DNA of 64,000 nt from a virus, in the IMG/VR virus record IMGVR_UViG_3300013306_000002, positions 18,647 to 82,646 of that record. One strand, written 5' to 3'. Shown here one piece after another: positions 16,476 to 26,100 of this stretch (position 1 is the first letter of the stretch; each line of letters starts with the position of its first letter). Position numbers and translations under genes: made by a program. The notes beneath the pieces were generated by a model that made no database searches, was not told where the DNA came from, and saw nothing but the letters and a program-made list of their open reading frames with translations.

Positions 16476-17114
16476 CTAGTTGGCGAACACGCCCAGGTTC
16501 GCGGTGCCGATCGCGTCATCGATCGCCAGATCCGAACCATCGGTGGCCGGCGGGGACTGGTGGGGCTGGTTGGTGGGCGGCATGGGGCCCACCTTCATGG
16601 AGTTCGGTCCCTGCTGACCGCTGTACCTGCCCGCGTCGTAGGAATCATTGTAGGTGAATTCATTCGGGTCCTCGTTGGTCGGTTGCAGGTGCAACTGGGC
16701 CAGTTGCTGATCTGGTGCGGTGAGCGCGCTCTGGGCGGCGCCCGCCGCGAGCTCGGGTGTCGCGTCCGACACGATCCACCCCAAGAGGTTCGGGGCGTAG
16801 ATCTGGAGCAGCGACTGCCCGGCCGCGATCGCCGAGCCGACCACGATTGGGGTGTGCCACTTCTCAAGCAACCTCCACTTGTGGGCCAAAAACCACGCCG
16901 CCAGAAACGACCCGACCGAGGCGACCGCGCCGGCGTGCTTGCCCCAGGATGGGGCTCGCTGCGCGACCTGGGTCATGGCGACGCGCGTCACGAAGCGGGT
17001 GGCAGCGAACCCCCCGAACCCCGGCACCACGAACTCCACGAGGTCCGAAAGCAGTGGCGGGTTCGCCTTGAAGGTCTTCTTGACGTACCGGCGGTGCAGT
17101 CGGGATCTCGCCAT
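16476..17114 (-). CDS. Putative virion membrane protein (212 aa)
   Basis: ATG 17114 is chosen because a GGAG ribosome site lies about 6 bp upstream and the basic start MARSRLHRRYVKK fits. Two or three hydrophobic stretches follow (VEFVVPGFGGFAATRFV, AGAVASVGSFLAAWFLA, PIVVGSAIAAGQSLLQIYA). The polar C-terminus contains a glycine-tyrosine-rich segment (YNDSYDAGRYSGQQG). It is in the same leftward cluster as the capsid-type candidate. Multi-pass topology and position suggest an envelope or inner-membrane virion protein. Confidence 0.5.
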   Translation of the reverse strand: MARSRLHRRYVKKTFKANPPLLSDLVEFVVPGFGGFAATRFVTRVAMTQVAQRAPSWGKHAGAVASVGSFLAAWFLAHKWRLLEKWHTPIVVGSAIAAGQSLLQIYAPNLLGWIVSDATPELAAGAAQSALTAPDQQLAQLHLQPTNEDPNEFTYNDSYDAGRYSGQQGPNSMKVGPMPPTNQPHQSPPATDGSDLAIDDAIGTANLGVFAN

Positions 17115-17181
17115 TGTTGCTCCGTGGCGCGGGCCCGGAAGAACGCGCCTTCGGTAGCAGGGTACCCGGGCGCCCTCCGAA

Positions 17182-17487
17182 CTACAAGGGTCGGGTCGCT
17201 TTGGGGGCCGGCGGCGGGTTTGCCTGGAGCCACTCGCCGAGTTGACGATGCAGCAGTTCGACCTGTTCGCGGCCGAGGTTGAACCCTCCGTCGACCAGCG
17301 CTCGGGCGCCGATGACGAGATCGTACGGCTTGATCCGCAGGCCGAGGCTGACAGGGATTGCGCCGTCCATCTCGGCCGGGAAGTGGAACAACTCGAACGC
17401 GAGATGGTCGGGTCCACAGCCGCGGCTGTCGAACCAGAGTGTGGGCACGGTCTCGCCGATGACGCCGCGTTTCGTGTAGTCAGACAT
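17182..17487 (-). CDS. Hypothetical protein (101 aa)
   Basis: ATG 17487 has AAAGGGA upstream. The product has a beta start (YTKRGVIGETVPTLWFDS), a middle PYDLVIGARALVDGGF and an amphipathic helix (REQVELLHRQLGEWLQ) before a Pro-rich tail. No family is recognised. The upstream gene overlaps its start by 8 bp. Confidence 0.5.
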   Translation of the reverse strand: MSDYTKRGVIGETVPTLWFDSRGCGPDHLAFELFHFPAEMDGAIPVSLGLRIKPYDLVIGARALVDGGFNLGREQVELLHRQLGEWLQANPPPAPKATRPL

Positions 17488-17800
17488 GGTTCCCTTTCGT
17501 TGCTCGAGATGGGGGGCCTGAAATTGACAGACCGAGCGACACGCTCACCGATGAAGGCGTCGCGATGTCGGCATAGCGCGACATGAACTCGCGACCGTTG
17601 ACACCGAGCGCGTCGCACGCCTCGTTGATGTCCGACTTAGTCAGCATCGCGTCGGCACCGCGCGAGTACCGACCACCTCCGCGATCTGGGCGGATGTGGA
17701 TCTTGCTTCTCAGCGTCGGATGTTCGTCGAGCATCTTGGCTTCGTGCGGGTCGAAGGTGATGTGGTAGCGGATGACAGTCTCTGCACGGTGGATTTTCAT
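17480..17800 (-). CDS. Hypothetical protein (106 aa)
   Basis: Start MKIHRAETVIRYHITFDPHEAKML at 17800 lies 3 bp after the preceding stop. The product contains HPTLRSKIHIRPDRGGGRYS and a helical SDINEACDALGVNG, suggesting a small DNA- or protein-binding domain, but no family is recognised. Confidence 0.5.
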   Translation of the reverse strand: MKIHRAETVIRYHITFDPHEAKMLDEHPTLRSKIHIRPDRGGGRYSRGADAMLTKSDINEACDALGVNGREFMSRYADIATPSSVSVSLGLSISGPPSRATKGNHV

Positions 17801-17802
17801 GG

Positions 17803-18006
17803 TTACTTGAGCCTGGGACTCGGATCGATCTGCAGACGCGCACGCGCCACCCACCGAGCGCCGACCTGCGGATCCTCGGCATGATCAAGCACCTCGTCAT
17901 CGCTGACCTGGTAGGTGTCGAGGACTGTCGGCTCTGGTTCCGTGGGACCTTCCACGAGCATTCGGATCACCCGGAGTCGAGCTATTCTCTGGCGTTTGGT
18001 CATCAT
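17803..18006 (-). CDS. Small hypothetical protein (67 aa)
   Basis: The basic N-terminus (MMTKRQRIARLRVIRMLVEG) is followed by an acidic middle (DTYQVSDDEVLDHAEDPQ). It overlaps the stop of the upstream gene (ATGA-type) and is probably translated in coupling. The function is unknown. Confidence 0.45.
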   Translation of the reverse strand: MMTKRQRIARLRVIRMLVEGPTEPEPTVLDTYQVSDDEVLDHAEDPQVGARWVARARLQIDPSPRLK

Positions 18007-18419
18007 CGCGCTCCTCCGGTTCGATGGCGAGCGCCGCTAGCCGGACGCTGAATACTGCCCGTGTTGCGGATCTCGGCGATGAGACGAGCTCGAGCTGCCG
18101 TCGCCATGAGGTCTCCCCAGTGCTCGCAGATCCAGTCGGTAGCGACCTCCATATCTCGGGCGCGACACCATCCCATCATGGCCCCTATTAGCCCGCCGAT
18201 GGCGCCGCACCATTCGGGGTCCGGACTGGGAATTGCGGACAGGTGGCCATGATCTGCAAAAGGCCTTCCGAACAGCACATCCTGAAGGCTGCGGAGATGC
18301 TCCAGTGCGGCATCTGGGTCGGCGCCCGCCTGCACGGCGCCGCACAACGCGCCGCTAATGACCTTGCAGATCTCACGACTGGTCAGCGGGCGAGTTTCGC
18401 GGGAATCGAGCGTCGCCAT
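18003..18419 (-). CDS. Helical hypothetical protein (138 aa)
   Basis: Start ATG 18419 (MATLDSRETRPLTSREICK) is taken because the translation upstream of it is antisense to the next gene. The protein is helical with several Cys and Trp residues and a Gly-rich hydrophobic segment (CGAIGGLIGAMMGWC). No family is recognised. Confidence 0.45.
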   Translation of the reverse strand: MATLDSRETRPLTSREICKVISGALCGAVQAGADPDAALEHLRSLQDVLFGRPFADHGHLSAIPSPDPEWCGAIGGLIGAMMGWCRARDMEVATDWICEHWGDLMATAARARLIAEIRNTGSIQRPASGARHRTGGAR

Positions 18420-18424
18420 GCTAC

Positions 18425-18829
18425 TCACATGTCCGGGCACTTGCACACGATTGCGCCGGTGGATGGGTTCCGATGGCAGCCGTGCTCGCCGTAGTCCGGA
18501 TCGGCGTATTCCAGGATGATCTCGGCGTCGGCGTCGAGTCGCTTGCCGAAGGCGGCGCCAGAGCGGTCGATTGACCCGTCCTCCCGCTTGGTACCGGCAA
18601 AGAACGTCCCGATCGACCCGCACCCGAACACGCCGCGCTCCGTGCGGAGCAGTGTGCCTGAATGCGTTGGGTAGCTCTCGCCGCCCCCGCCGACCTTGGA
18701 CGTCCATTCCCTCCACGTGAGATTGATCGGGTGCCACGTGAACTTGGCATCGCCGCCACTCCCCTTCTTGAGCAGATCCGCCGCGTCTTTGAGCAACTGT
18801 TCGTTTCCATTCGCCTTGATCACCTTCAT
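18425..18829 (-). CDS. Hypothetical protein (134 aa)
   Basis: ATG 18829 is preceded by AAGGAG; a GTG just before it is in frame. The product has TWHPINLTWREWTSKVGGGG, RGVFGCGSIGTFF and a C-terminal CHRNPSTGAIVCKCPDM with three Cys that could bind zinc. The function is unknown. Confidence 0.5.
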   Translation of the reverse strand: MKVIKANGNEQLLKDAADLLKKGSGGDAKFTWHPINLTWREWTSKVGGGGESYPTHSGTLLRTERGVFGCGSIGTFFAGTKREDGSIDRSGAAFGKRLDADAEIILEYADPDYGEHGCHRNPSTGAIVCKCPDM

Positions 18830-18841
18830 CACGATCTCCTT

Positions 18842-19804
18842 TCAGTGCATCCTATACGACACGTTGGTCACCCTGCCATCCCAGCAGGCCCTGCATCCTC
18901 CGCACATGTTCACGTCCGCATCGATGGCGTGGCACACGATGGCGCCCTTGCGCTTGACGGGTGGCGGGTCGCCCTTCCTGTGTGTGGTCGATGTTGGTAG
19001 GTGGGCGATCTCGGGAGGCACCTCAGCCGCCTTTCCCACATAGTGCGCCGACAGCCTGACAGCGAGGTTGCTCGGGATCCTTCCACCGGCATGCAGGTAC
19101 GCAACCACATCCTCGTACTCGCGGGTCGGAATCCAGTGGCGGACATCCGGCGTGGCCTCAGCCACCGCGCAGATCGCCGCGAGATGCCACGAACCGTGCA
19201 GATCTCCGCTATCATGCCAGCGGAAAGACGCCTCCCCACCGCTGTCGACGTAGTTCCGAATGAGGCAGATCATCGCCTCCACCCAGTACGGGTGGTGAAT
19301 GCCGGCCTCGCGCCGCTCGCGCGCCACGATGGCTGGCCGCCACGTCCGGTAGAAGTTCTTCTTGGCGTAGCAGCCGTGGCAAGTCGATGCCGGATCATCC
19401 GCGAGTCGCGACCCGACGCGGCAGCGGAAGGCGTCCAGACCGTAGGCCGCGCCCGGCATCTTGCTGGGCTGCCCCAGCGACCCGGCGATGCCCTCGGCAT
19501 CGCGCGGCGACATGCGGGACGCCAAATGGAGTCGGTGGCCGAGAGGGCGGATCGTTGGCCTCGTCTCGAGGCGCACCGGTCGGTCCCCGGGGTATCGCCC
19601 GCCGCCATTGACGGTCTCGCAGGCCGGGACCATGGTCGTGCCATCGCCCAGGTCGACGGGCGAAGCGTGCTTCGAGCGCAGGCGACCGCACCAGATGCAC
19701 TCGGGATCGTCAATGACAGTTGGTGCGTCCACGACCGGCAGGTGGATGCGGCGCCGCGAGATGTTCATGACAACGCCGTCGGGATATGATCGGGCCTGTG
19801 TCAT
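18842..19804 (-). CDS. Phage Gene 88-like protein (GP88 family)
   Basis: The 320-residue protein shows SKMPGAAYGLDAFRC, STCHGCYAKKNFYR, IVARERREAG, FRWHDSGDLHG, TPDVRHWIPTREYEDV and late CGGCRACW. These match the phage Gene 88 family, which is conserved across many phages and has no established function. The Cys clusters (CxxCYA and CGGCxxCW) could hold metal or an Fe-S centre. ATG 19804 follows three tandem 9-bp repeats containing an AAGGGG ribosome site. A dispersed pseudo-palindrome copy lies inside at 19213-19227. Confidence 0.7.
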   Translation of the reverse strand: MTQARSYPDGVVMNISRRRIHLPVVDAPTVIDDPECIWCGRLRSKHASPVDLGDGTTMVPACETVNGGGRYPGDRPVRLETRPTIRPLGHRLHLASRMSPRDAEGIAGSLGQPSKMPGAAYGLDAFRCRVGSRLADDPASTCHGCYAKKNFYRTWRPAIVARERREAGIHHPYWVEAMICLIRNYVDSGGEASFRWHDSGDLHGSWHLAAICAVAEATPDVRHWIPTREYEDVVAYLHAGGRIPSNLAVRLSAHYVGKAAEVPPEIAHLPTSTTHRKGDPPPVKRKGAIVCHAIDADVNMCGGCRACWDGRVTNVSYRMH

Positions 19805-19830
19805 GAACCCCTTGAACCCATTGAACCCAT
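19801..19830 (-). promoter_or_regulatory. Tandem 9-bp repeat leader with a 9-codon mini-ORF before the GP88-like gene
   Basis: Reading leftward, three near-identical 9-mers (AATGGGTTC, AATGGGTTC, AAGGGGTTC) abut the start codon of the GP88-like gene. They also encode a nine-residue frame, MGSMGSRGS, starting at 19830, whose stop overlaps the gene start (ATGA). A leader peptide or translational control by repeat number is possible. Confidence 0.4.
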
Positions 19831-19991
19831 TGCCCGCCTACCATACCACTTCGTTGTGCGACTGTGATGCGCGCACAAAGCCCGGCTAGCGATCGGCTCG
19901 GAAGAGCATCCGCCCGCCCACGCCCCGAAGTCCTTTCGCTCTCCCCTGAAAATGACCGACACTCCGGGGTCAACCCTTCGAGGTCCGACCG

Positions 19992-20573
19992 ATGTCCCTA
20001 GACAAGCTTGCCAGCATGCTCTCGTTCGTTGGCGTTCCGGTCGGTGCCACGGCCACCCTGCCCCACGGTCTCACGCTGAGCGGTAGGTCGGTCACCCCAG
20101 ACCTCGTTTTTTTGCAGTATCCTTCGACGTTCGAGCTCGCTGGCGCGACGTCGACATCCATCACGTTGCGCAACACCGCGAACGCAAGCGGCGCCTGCTT
20201 GGCTTACGTGTCGGCGATCCATCCCGCCATCCGACTTCTCGGCATGGCTCCCGACGATGGGAATATGACCCAGGGGATGACGCCCAGGCCGTTCTGCCCT
20301 GGCACCCCGAACTCCGGTGGAGGCGGCGGCGGCAACGCGCAGGTGTTCGACTACACGGTAACCGGAGCGGAGCCCGACCCATCGGCGATCGTGATCGCCA
20401 TCCCACACGCTATGGCCGACGCAAACTACGAGGCGATCGCGACCATCCAGGGTGGACCAGTGCTGGCGTCCCTGGGGATCTCGGCCAAAACCAACACCGA
20501 TTTCGTACTGGATGCCACTGGCAACCTGCCAGCTGGCTTGGTGATCGGATTCATCGTCCTTCCAAAGACATAG
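19992..20573 (+). CDS. Short receptor-binding/fibre protein with shared N-terminal anchor module
   Basis: Residues 1-100 (KLASMLSFVGVPVGATATLP, TFELAGATSTSITLRNTA, HPAIRLLGMAPDDG, TPRPF) align closely with the N-termini of the two large spikes at 21273-23027 and 23153-26602. A Gly-rich hinge (GGGGGG) follows, then a beta C-terminal domain (VIAIPHAMADANYEAIAT) of the type seen at phage fibre tips. It is probably attached to the particle through the common module. Its strand is opposite to the two paralogues. Confidence 0.7.
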   Translation: MSLDKLASMLSFVGVPVGATATLPHGLTLSGRSVTPDLVFLQYPSTFELAGATSTSITLRNTANASGACLAYVSAIHPAIRLLGMAPDDGNMTQGMTPRPFCPGTPNSGGGGGGNAQVFDYTVTGAEPDPSAIVIAIPHAMADANYEAIATIQGGPVLASLGISAKTNTDFVLDATGNLPAGLVIGFIVLPKT

Positions 20574-20585
20574 GAGTCACCTTAC

Positions 20586-21230
20586 ATGGCCAAGCCTTTT
20601 CTTGCGCAGGTCATCCAGGAGGTCACGATCGAGATCGTAACCGCGGATGGGGGGTCCGGGAAGATCGTCCTGGATCAGACACTGGGCCCCGGCAATGACA
20701 CCGTCCAGATCACGACCGATCTGTTCTCCAAGGGCATCCTGGCACAGAACGACACCCAAGCGTTCATTAGGATGCGCGGAGGGAACGGAGAGTGGAATCT
20801 GCTGAACGGCAACCTGGCGCTCAACACGAGCCAGTTGCTGGAGCTCGGTTCTGGGAACCTTGAGCAGAACATGGTGACCGTCAACAACTCGGTGGTTCTT
20901 AACCCGGCGAACGCCAACTACAACGAGTTCAACAACACCTCGGTCGGCGGCCTAAATGTCGTGTCGCGTGTCAACTTGTTCCCGGACGCTGGCGGAACAT
21001 CGATCCAGTCCATCATTCTGAGCCCCGGCAACCCGAATCCCGACGGTCGGCAACTGTGGTGGCAGAACATCGGCGTCACTTCCCTGACGTTCGTGAACCT
21101 GTCGGGCGCGGGCACCATTGGCGGTCTGATCTTGTGCCCGAACTCGGCCGACTTTGTGATCAGGCCCGGTGGCGGGATGGGCATGATGTTCGATGAGTCG
21201 TCGAATCTGTGGTTTGTGCGCGTAGCCTGA
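20586..21230 (+). CDS. Beta-rich putative virion/fibre protein (214 aa)
   Basis: An AGGAG site precedes ATG 20586, and the gene starts 12 bp after the short fibre gene. The sequence is Asn/Gly/Ser-rich with repeated short strands (TVQITTDLFSKG, NLALNTSQLLELGSG, NNTSVGGLNVVSRVN) and a hydrophobic end (FVIRPGGGMGMMFDESS). This is typical of tail-fibre or decoration proteins. No enzymatic motif is seen. Confidence 0.55.
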   Translation: MAKPFLAQVIQEVTIEIVTADGGSGKIVLDQTLGPGNDTVQITTDLFSKGILAQNDTQAFIRMRGGNGEWNLLNGNLALNTSQLLELGSGNLEQNMVTVNNSVVLNPANANYNEFNNTSVGGLNVVSRVNLFPDAGGTSIQSIILSPGNPNPDGRQLWWQNIGVTSLTFVNLSGAGTIGGLILCPNSADFVIRPGGGMGMMFDESSNLWFVRVA

Positions 21231-21272
21231 GTCGTTGTCCGGCCGTTCGCTAATCCACCGGCGACCCGCGAA

Positions 21273-23027
21273 TCAAGGGCGCTGGAAGACTCGGCTGCCG
21301 CTGCACCCTCCGCTGCCGGCCCCTCCGACATCATCGCCACCAGGCGTGCTGAGTCCGCTCGCGACATTGACGACGAACGGTGTCTGCAGATCGAATTGGT
21401 TCTTGGTCGGAACCAGGGTGCGAAAATCTACCCATGTCCTCACGGGTAGGGTTCCGACCTTCATATCGCCTCCGGTCCCTGTGATGTTTGTGGCGTCGTC
21501 GAGCACACGCACGAAGGCCCCATCATTCACACGGAGTCCAACCCCGCCGTTGCCGGTGCCTGTGACACCCGCTGTCTTAAGCATGACCAGATCTCGGACT
21601 GATAGTCCATCGCCGACGCTATCGTCGATTTGCACTTCCTGTAGAGAGTAAGCACCGGCCTGAGAGGCAGCAAAACCATCACCCGTGCTGTTTCGTATCA
21701 GCACGTTCAGGAGTTCCCATCCACCAGGGAAAAGGGCGCCCTCGTTCGTTGCGAATAGTCCTGGGCCCAACGCCGCACATCCATCGAGAACGACCTGTCG
21801 GAAGACTTGGCCGGGGCCACCGCTTATCCCAAAGCCGGAATCCAACAGGAGACTGCGCCGAGGAGTCCAGGACGATGCTTGCGCGAAGACGAAGTTGCGG
21901 ATCACGTTGGACAGCGTCAGGCATTGCAACTGGACGCCAGACATGACCAAGCCGTCGATGTCGCAGAGCTCCGTGACTGGTAGAAGGGTGTTGGAGATCC
22001 CCAGCGACAGTTGAGCGTCGGACCCTCCGCCAGCGATCGTGAACTTGATCCCCTGAATGGCGAGGGATGGCGCCGCAGACACGTCGAAGCCGCTCCCGTC
22101 GCCTCCTGGCCCAGCGGATGCGAACACCGCGGACGGCTCGACGAGCGACAGCGTCTGACTCGTTACGTGACTCGGCGTATTGCACAAAAATAGATGGGTC
22201 GCGTCGGAGCCGTAAACGACGCAGTTGACCTGCGCGTCTCCGGCGCTGCCGATGATCATGGCCGTCTTGGCGCCGTCGGCCGCCCACGAAGCGCGGGGCG
22301 GGGCCACCTGGACGGAGGTCAACCCAGGCCCAATCGATGTGATGGCGACGATATCCCCGGCGGGCACGGTCGTGTCTGCTGAGGGGAGCCCACTGAACGA
22401 GCGGGGAGTCGCGCGAATATTGAGCGCTGCCAGCGCGGCAAAGGGGAGTGTCGATGGATCCAGAAACAGATATTCCTGGACGGATGCTTGAAATGGTGGA
22501 AGTGCGTATCCAGTGACGGGGAACGGTTCGGTCAGGCCCGTCACATCGACGATATAGGCGTAGCCAGCGGCAATCACGTTCGGAACCTGGAGGATCGCGT
22601 GTTTGAACGTCCGATAGGGATGCGCGAGCGAGCCGTCGCCTGTCTCATCGCTTCCGGTTGTTCGGGCGTAAATCGTGGTGACGACCGGGGTGTTGACCGG
22701 AAACGGCGGCGATGTGGTCGCTCCGGTGAGGAACGGCTGCGGATCAAGGTGCTGCGCGAGCGAGCCGTCATCCGGAGGACTACCGAATGAGCGCATCACC
22801 GGATGCAAGACCTCGCACCACGCCTGACAATCTCCGACGCCATCCGCGACGTTTCGTAGCGTCACCGTGGTCGTCGTCGCTGCGACCACCTCAAAGGTGT
22901 TCGGAAACTGCAAATCCACCCTGTCGGGCGTAAGGCGCCTGCCGTTGATCACCAGCCCATGGGCGATCTGTTGCGTACCGCCGATCGGAATCCCTGCAAA
23001 TCTGATGATCGCGTAGAGCCTGTCCAT
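21273..23027 (-). CDS. Spike/receptor-binding protein with beta-helix-like body (584 aa)
   Basis: The first ~105 residues (YAIIRFAGIPIGGTQQIAHG, TFEVVAATTTTVTLRNVA, HPVMRSFGSPPDDGSLAQHL) are the shared anchor module. The body begins TIYARTTGSDETGDGSLAHPYRT, then shows short repeated strands with Gly/Asn/Val ladders typical of right-handed parallel beta-helix spikes (for example VIRNFVFAQASSW, VVLDGCAALG, VLIRNSTGDGF). Such spikes bind or degrade host surface polysaccharide. The C-terminus is Gly/Ser-rich. Catalytic residues cannot be assigned by eye. Confidence 0.75.
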   Translation of the reverse strand: MDRLYAIIRFAGIPIGGTQQIAHGLVINGRRLTPDRVDLQFPNTFEVVAATTTTVTLRNVADGVGDCQAWCEVLHPVMRSFGSPPDDGSLAQHLDPQPFLTGATTSPPFPVNTPVVTTIYARTTGSDETGDGSLAHPYRTFKHAILQVPNVIAAGYAYIVDVTGLTEPFPVTGYALPPFQASVQEYLFLDPSTLPFAALAALNIRATPRSFSGLPSADTTVPAGDIVAITSIGPGLTSVQVAPPRASWAADGAKTAMIIGSAGDAQVNCVVYGSDATHLFLCNTPSHVTSQTLSLVEPSAVFASAGPGGDGSGFDVSAAPSLAIQGIKFTIAGGGSDAQLSLGISNTLLPVTELCDIDGLVMSGVQLQCLTLSNVIRNFVFAQASSWTPRRSLLLDSGFGISGGPGQVFRQVVLDGCAALGPGLFATNEGALFPGGWELLNVLIRNSTGDGFAASQAGAYSLQEVQIDDSVGDGLSVRDLVMLKTAGVTGTGNGGVGLRVNDGAFVRVLDDATNITGTGGDMKVGTLPVRTWVDFRTLVPTKNQFDLQTPFVVNVASGLSTPGGDDVGGAGSGGCSGSRVFQRP

Positions 23028-23152
23028 GCATGGATCATACAGTCATTCGCGAGCGTCCGTGTACGGGGAAACGCACCGGCAGGCGCGGTTGCGCTGATCG
23101 ACGCGACCCACTTGGTTGGGCGGTGCGCGCGCGCGCGCGAGTTGGTTGGCCC

Positions 23153-26100
23153 CTAGAACCCGACCCAGCCTGCGTTGCCACTGTCACGCGCCCCGCGAAA
23201 CAGAGCGATCTGCGCCATGATCCGGGGACCGTTGTGAGTAATTGTGGGCGCTGGCATGCTCGAGTTTAGCGCTCTGGCACCGAACAGTTGCATCTGGACA
23301 CCCTGATTCACGCCGAACGCCCCAACGACCGGAGAATTGGGGAACTGGATCCATTGCGGATCCGTGATCGCCGCGCCTGTGTCGCCTTCGTTGAGCATGA
23401 TCATGACGACCCCAAGATCGTTCTCTGAGTGGGCGGGCCATGGTGGGGCAATGCTCACGTTGCCACCCTGCGTTCGAGGGCCATTCGCGACCCAGTGTGG
23501 TGGCACGGTAGGGACCTGAGGAGCCAGGGCGAACGTGTACGTGCCGTTGCCAAACTCGCTTGAAACCGCGTTCTGCCGCACGGTCCCTACGCCGCTGCTT
23601 CCGAAGAGGGGCAGCACACCGGCTGCGGCGGCGAAGTCTCCACCGCCCCCGGTGTCCGTCTCTTGAGTGATCTGCGCGAAGCTAGCCAAGGGAGCGTTGG
23701 TCCACTGATCCCAGTCCGAGCTCCCGGCGCCGGGCACGGCCACCAGTGCCTGCACAACAAGGCAGTTGTCGATCGTGGTCACAACAGCGTCCAGGTTGAG
23801 GATCTGCCCTGTGGCCTTGACGTCGCCCGCTCGATCCGTCTTCGCGGTGACGTTCACGGGGAGACCGCCGATTTCCTTGACATAGAAGGTCGACCCCGAT
23901 CCACCGTCGCGGCGGTAGAAGGTGGAGGCCAGCGGAGCTGTGACGACGTTCTCGGGGGATCCGTAGCCTGAATACTGCTGGTGGGGCCCGTCGACCTCGA
24001 TCCAGTAGCCGCTAGTCAACCCGCCCACGTTCTGGTTGACCGACTCGCCGGTCCGATTCCCGAACAGGACAAGCTTCTTGACCTGGGTCAGGACATCGAA
24101 TGCCCCGGCCTGGTTGTCGAAGAAGACGCAGTCGGTGCACGTCGGCACCGGCTGGTTGTCGTAGGCGAAGTTGTTGCACACGGACAGGTACTTGATGGAC
24201 GGCGGGCTGAACAGGAATACGTGGATCCCGTGGGGGTTCGCGCCGCGGATCGTGTTGCCCTCGATGTTCACCCGCAAGTCGTTGAAGAACACCCCCCAGT
24301 CGCTGGTGGTGGTCAGATGGATGCCGTAGCGTCCGGCGGTTTGCCCGTCGCTCGCCACGCAGTCGAGGGTGTTGCCGACAACGCTGACGACGCCGCCGGT
24401 CGGCTGAATCGTGAAGGCCGCTGCGGGCGGCGTCGACTGCGGCTGTCCGCCGGAGTCCGTCCAGCCGTGGATTCCGTCGTTGTGCCACGTCGCCAGGGTA
24501 AGTGTGTCGCTCGTGTTGGAGAAGACGGTGGCCACGACCCCACCAGACACCACTTGGTGTCCCAGGAACTCGTTGGCGGTCCAGCCAGCTCCCGTTTGGA
24601 CCAGCGTGGTATTCGTGATCGCGGTGGCGACCCCGGCGAAGCCAGCGCCGCCGCCCGGCGAGGCCACGTAGATCCCGTCCACCCCTCCTCGCGCATGGAC
24701 GGTGTTGCCCCGAATGGTGACATTCGCTGACTGCGTCTCGGAGACAGCATCCACCACGAGCCGGAACACTTCGATGCCGCCCCGGTTGGCATCGTTCGTC
24801 TGGCCGTTGCGCATGTAGACGTAGTTGTCCAGGATCCAGATGTCGTCGCAGAACTCCGTGAGGAACACGGGTGCGTCCGAGCCAGAGACGAAGTCGCTGA
24901 TGACCGTGTTGCCAGCGAACTGCACGTCGATGGCGTCCGAGATGAGAACCGATCCATAGATCCGACAGCGGTTCACCCGGTAGTCCTGCGCATAGTTCCA
25001 AAAGGCCGGGGTCCCTGCGGCCCCACCCGAGATGCTCAAGGCCTCCTTCGACAGATCCCGAAATTCGTCCCACCATAGGGACAGCACGCAGTCCTCGATG
25101 ACGATCTTCACGACCTGTGCTTCGACTGGCTCGGTGTCGATTGCGGTCGTGATGATGTTGGTGAAGTTGCAGTGCTCGAAGCGACCGTCGGTCACGTAGA
25201 TCAGGGATGCGCCGTTGCGGGCGCACATGTCGAAGGTGCAGTCGCGAACTACGACCCCCTGCGTGCCGCCGATGGCCCCCGACTCGCCGCCGCTTGAGCC
25301 ATCGCCGCCCAGCCAGAGCCCGTCACCGTACGCCTGGCTGAAGGTGACGCGGTTGATCTTGAGGTTGCGGATGTCGCCCCCCACGGCATGGGAGAAGATC
25401 AGGTGGTTGTGGGGGTCGCGCTGGGTGGGTTGGTTGATACCGTTGGCCGGATTCCACACGCCGTCGCCGGTGTGCATGGTGCCGGTGCCACCGGACGCGC
25501 CCGTGAAGGTGGTCGGCGTCTTGCCGGTGTACGTGACGATCTGATCCCCGTCGAGTTGCGTGCCGATGACAATCTGACCTGAGCTCGGAAACGTGGTCGT
25601 GCTGGCGACGTTGATAACGGCCTGGGGCAGAACGGCGCCATCGCTGGCAACCGTGATGTGCGTGTTGCCAGGGCTCAGCAAGCCCACAGGGTCACCGATG
25701 CGACCCAGATCGCCGTTGCCGCGCAGCGTGCCGGTGCCACCGGACGCGCCCGTGAAGGAGGTGGCGGTCTTTCCGGTATACGTGATGGTCTGCGCGCCGC
25801 CGGGCAGGATGATGAGCACCGTGCCGGACGACGGGAAACCCGCCGTGCTGGCGACGTTGATAACGGCCTGGGGCAGCACGGCGCCGTCGCTGGCGGACGC
25901 CACTGTCGTGACGGCGTTGCCCCAGTTCCCGTTGAGCTCGAGATCCGCGATCTCCATGTTCGTTCCGCCAGAGATCTCGAGCAGGGAGCAGGAACTCGCG
26001 CCGGCGGCGACGTTCGCCACCTGCTTGATTACCGAGTGCCCGAGCACGCCGTACATGGCCACGTTGTCGCCGCGGATCAGGAGGCAATGGAAGGTGCCGG

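Noticed and set aside
16131-17282. A 383-residue open frame on the plus strand opposite the virion-type genes.
   Set aside because: It is Arg/Gly-rich shadow sequence with no motif, typical of antisense frames in high-GC DNA; the minus-strand genes have ribosome sites and membrane segments.
24012-25226. A 404-residue open frame inside the large spike gene, same strand.
   Set aside because: The composition is Arg/His-rich and lacks any domain; the spike frame is continuous across it with pectate-lyase motifs.
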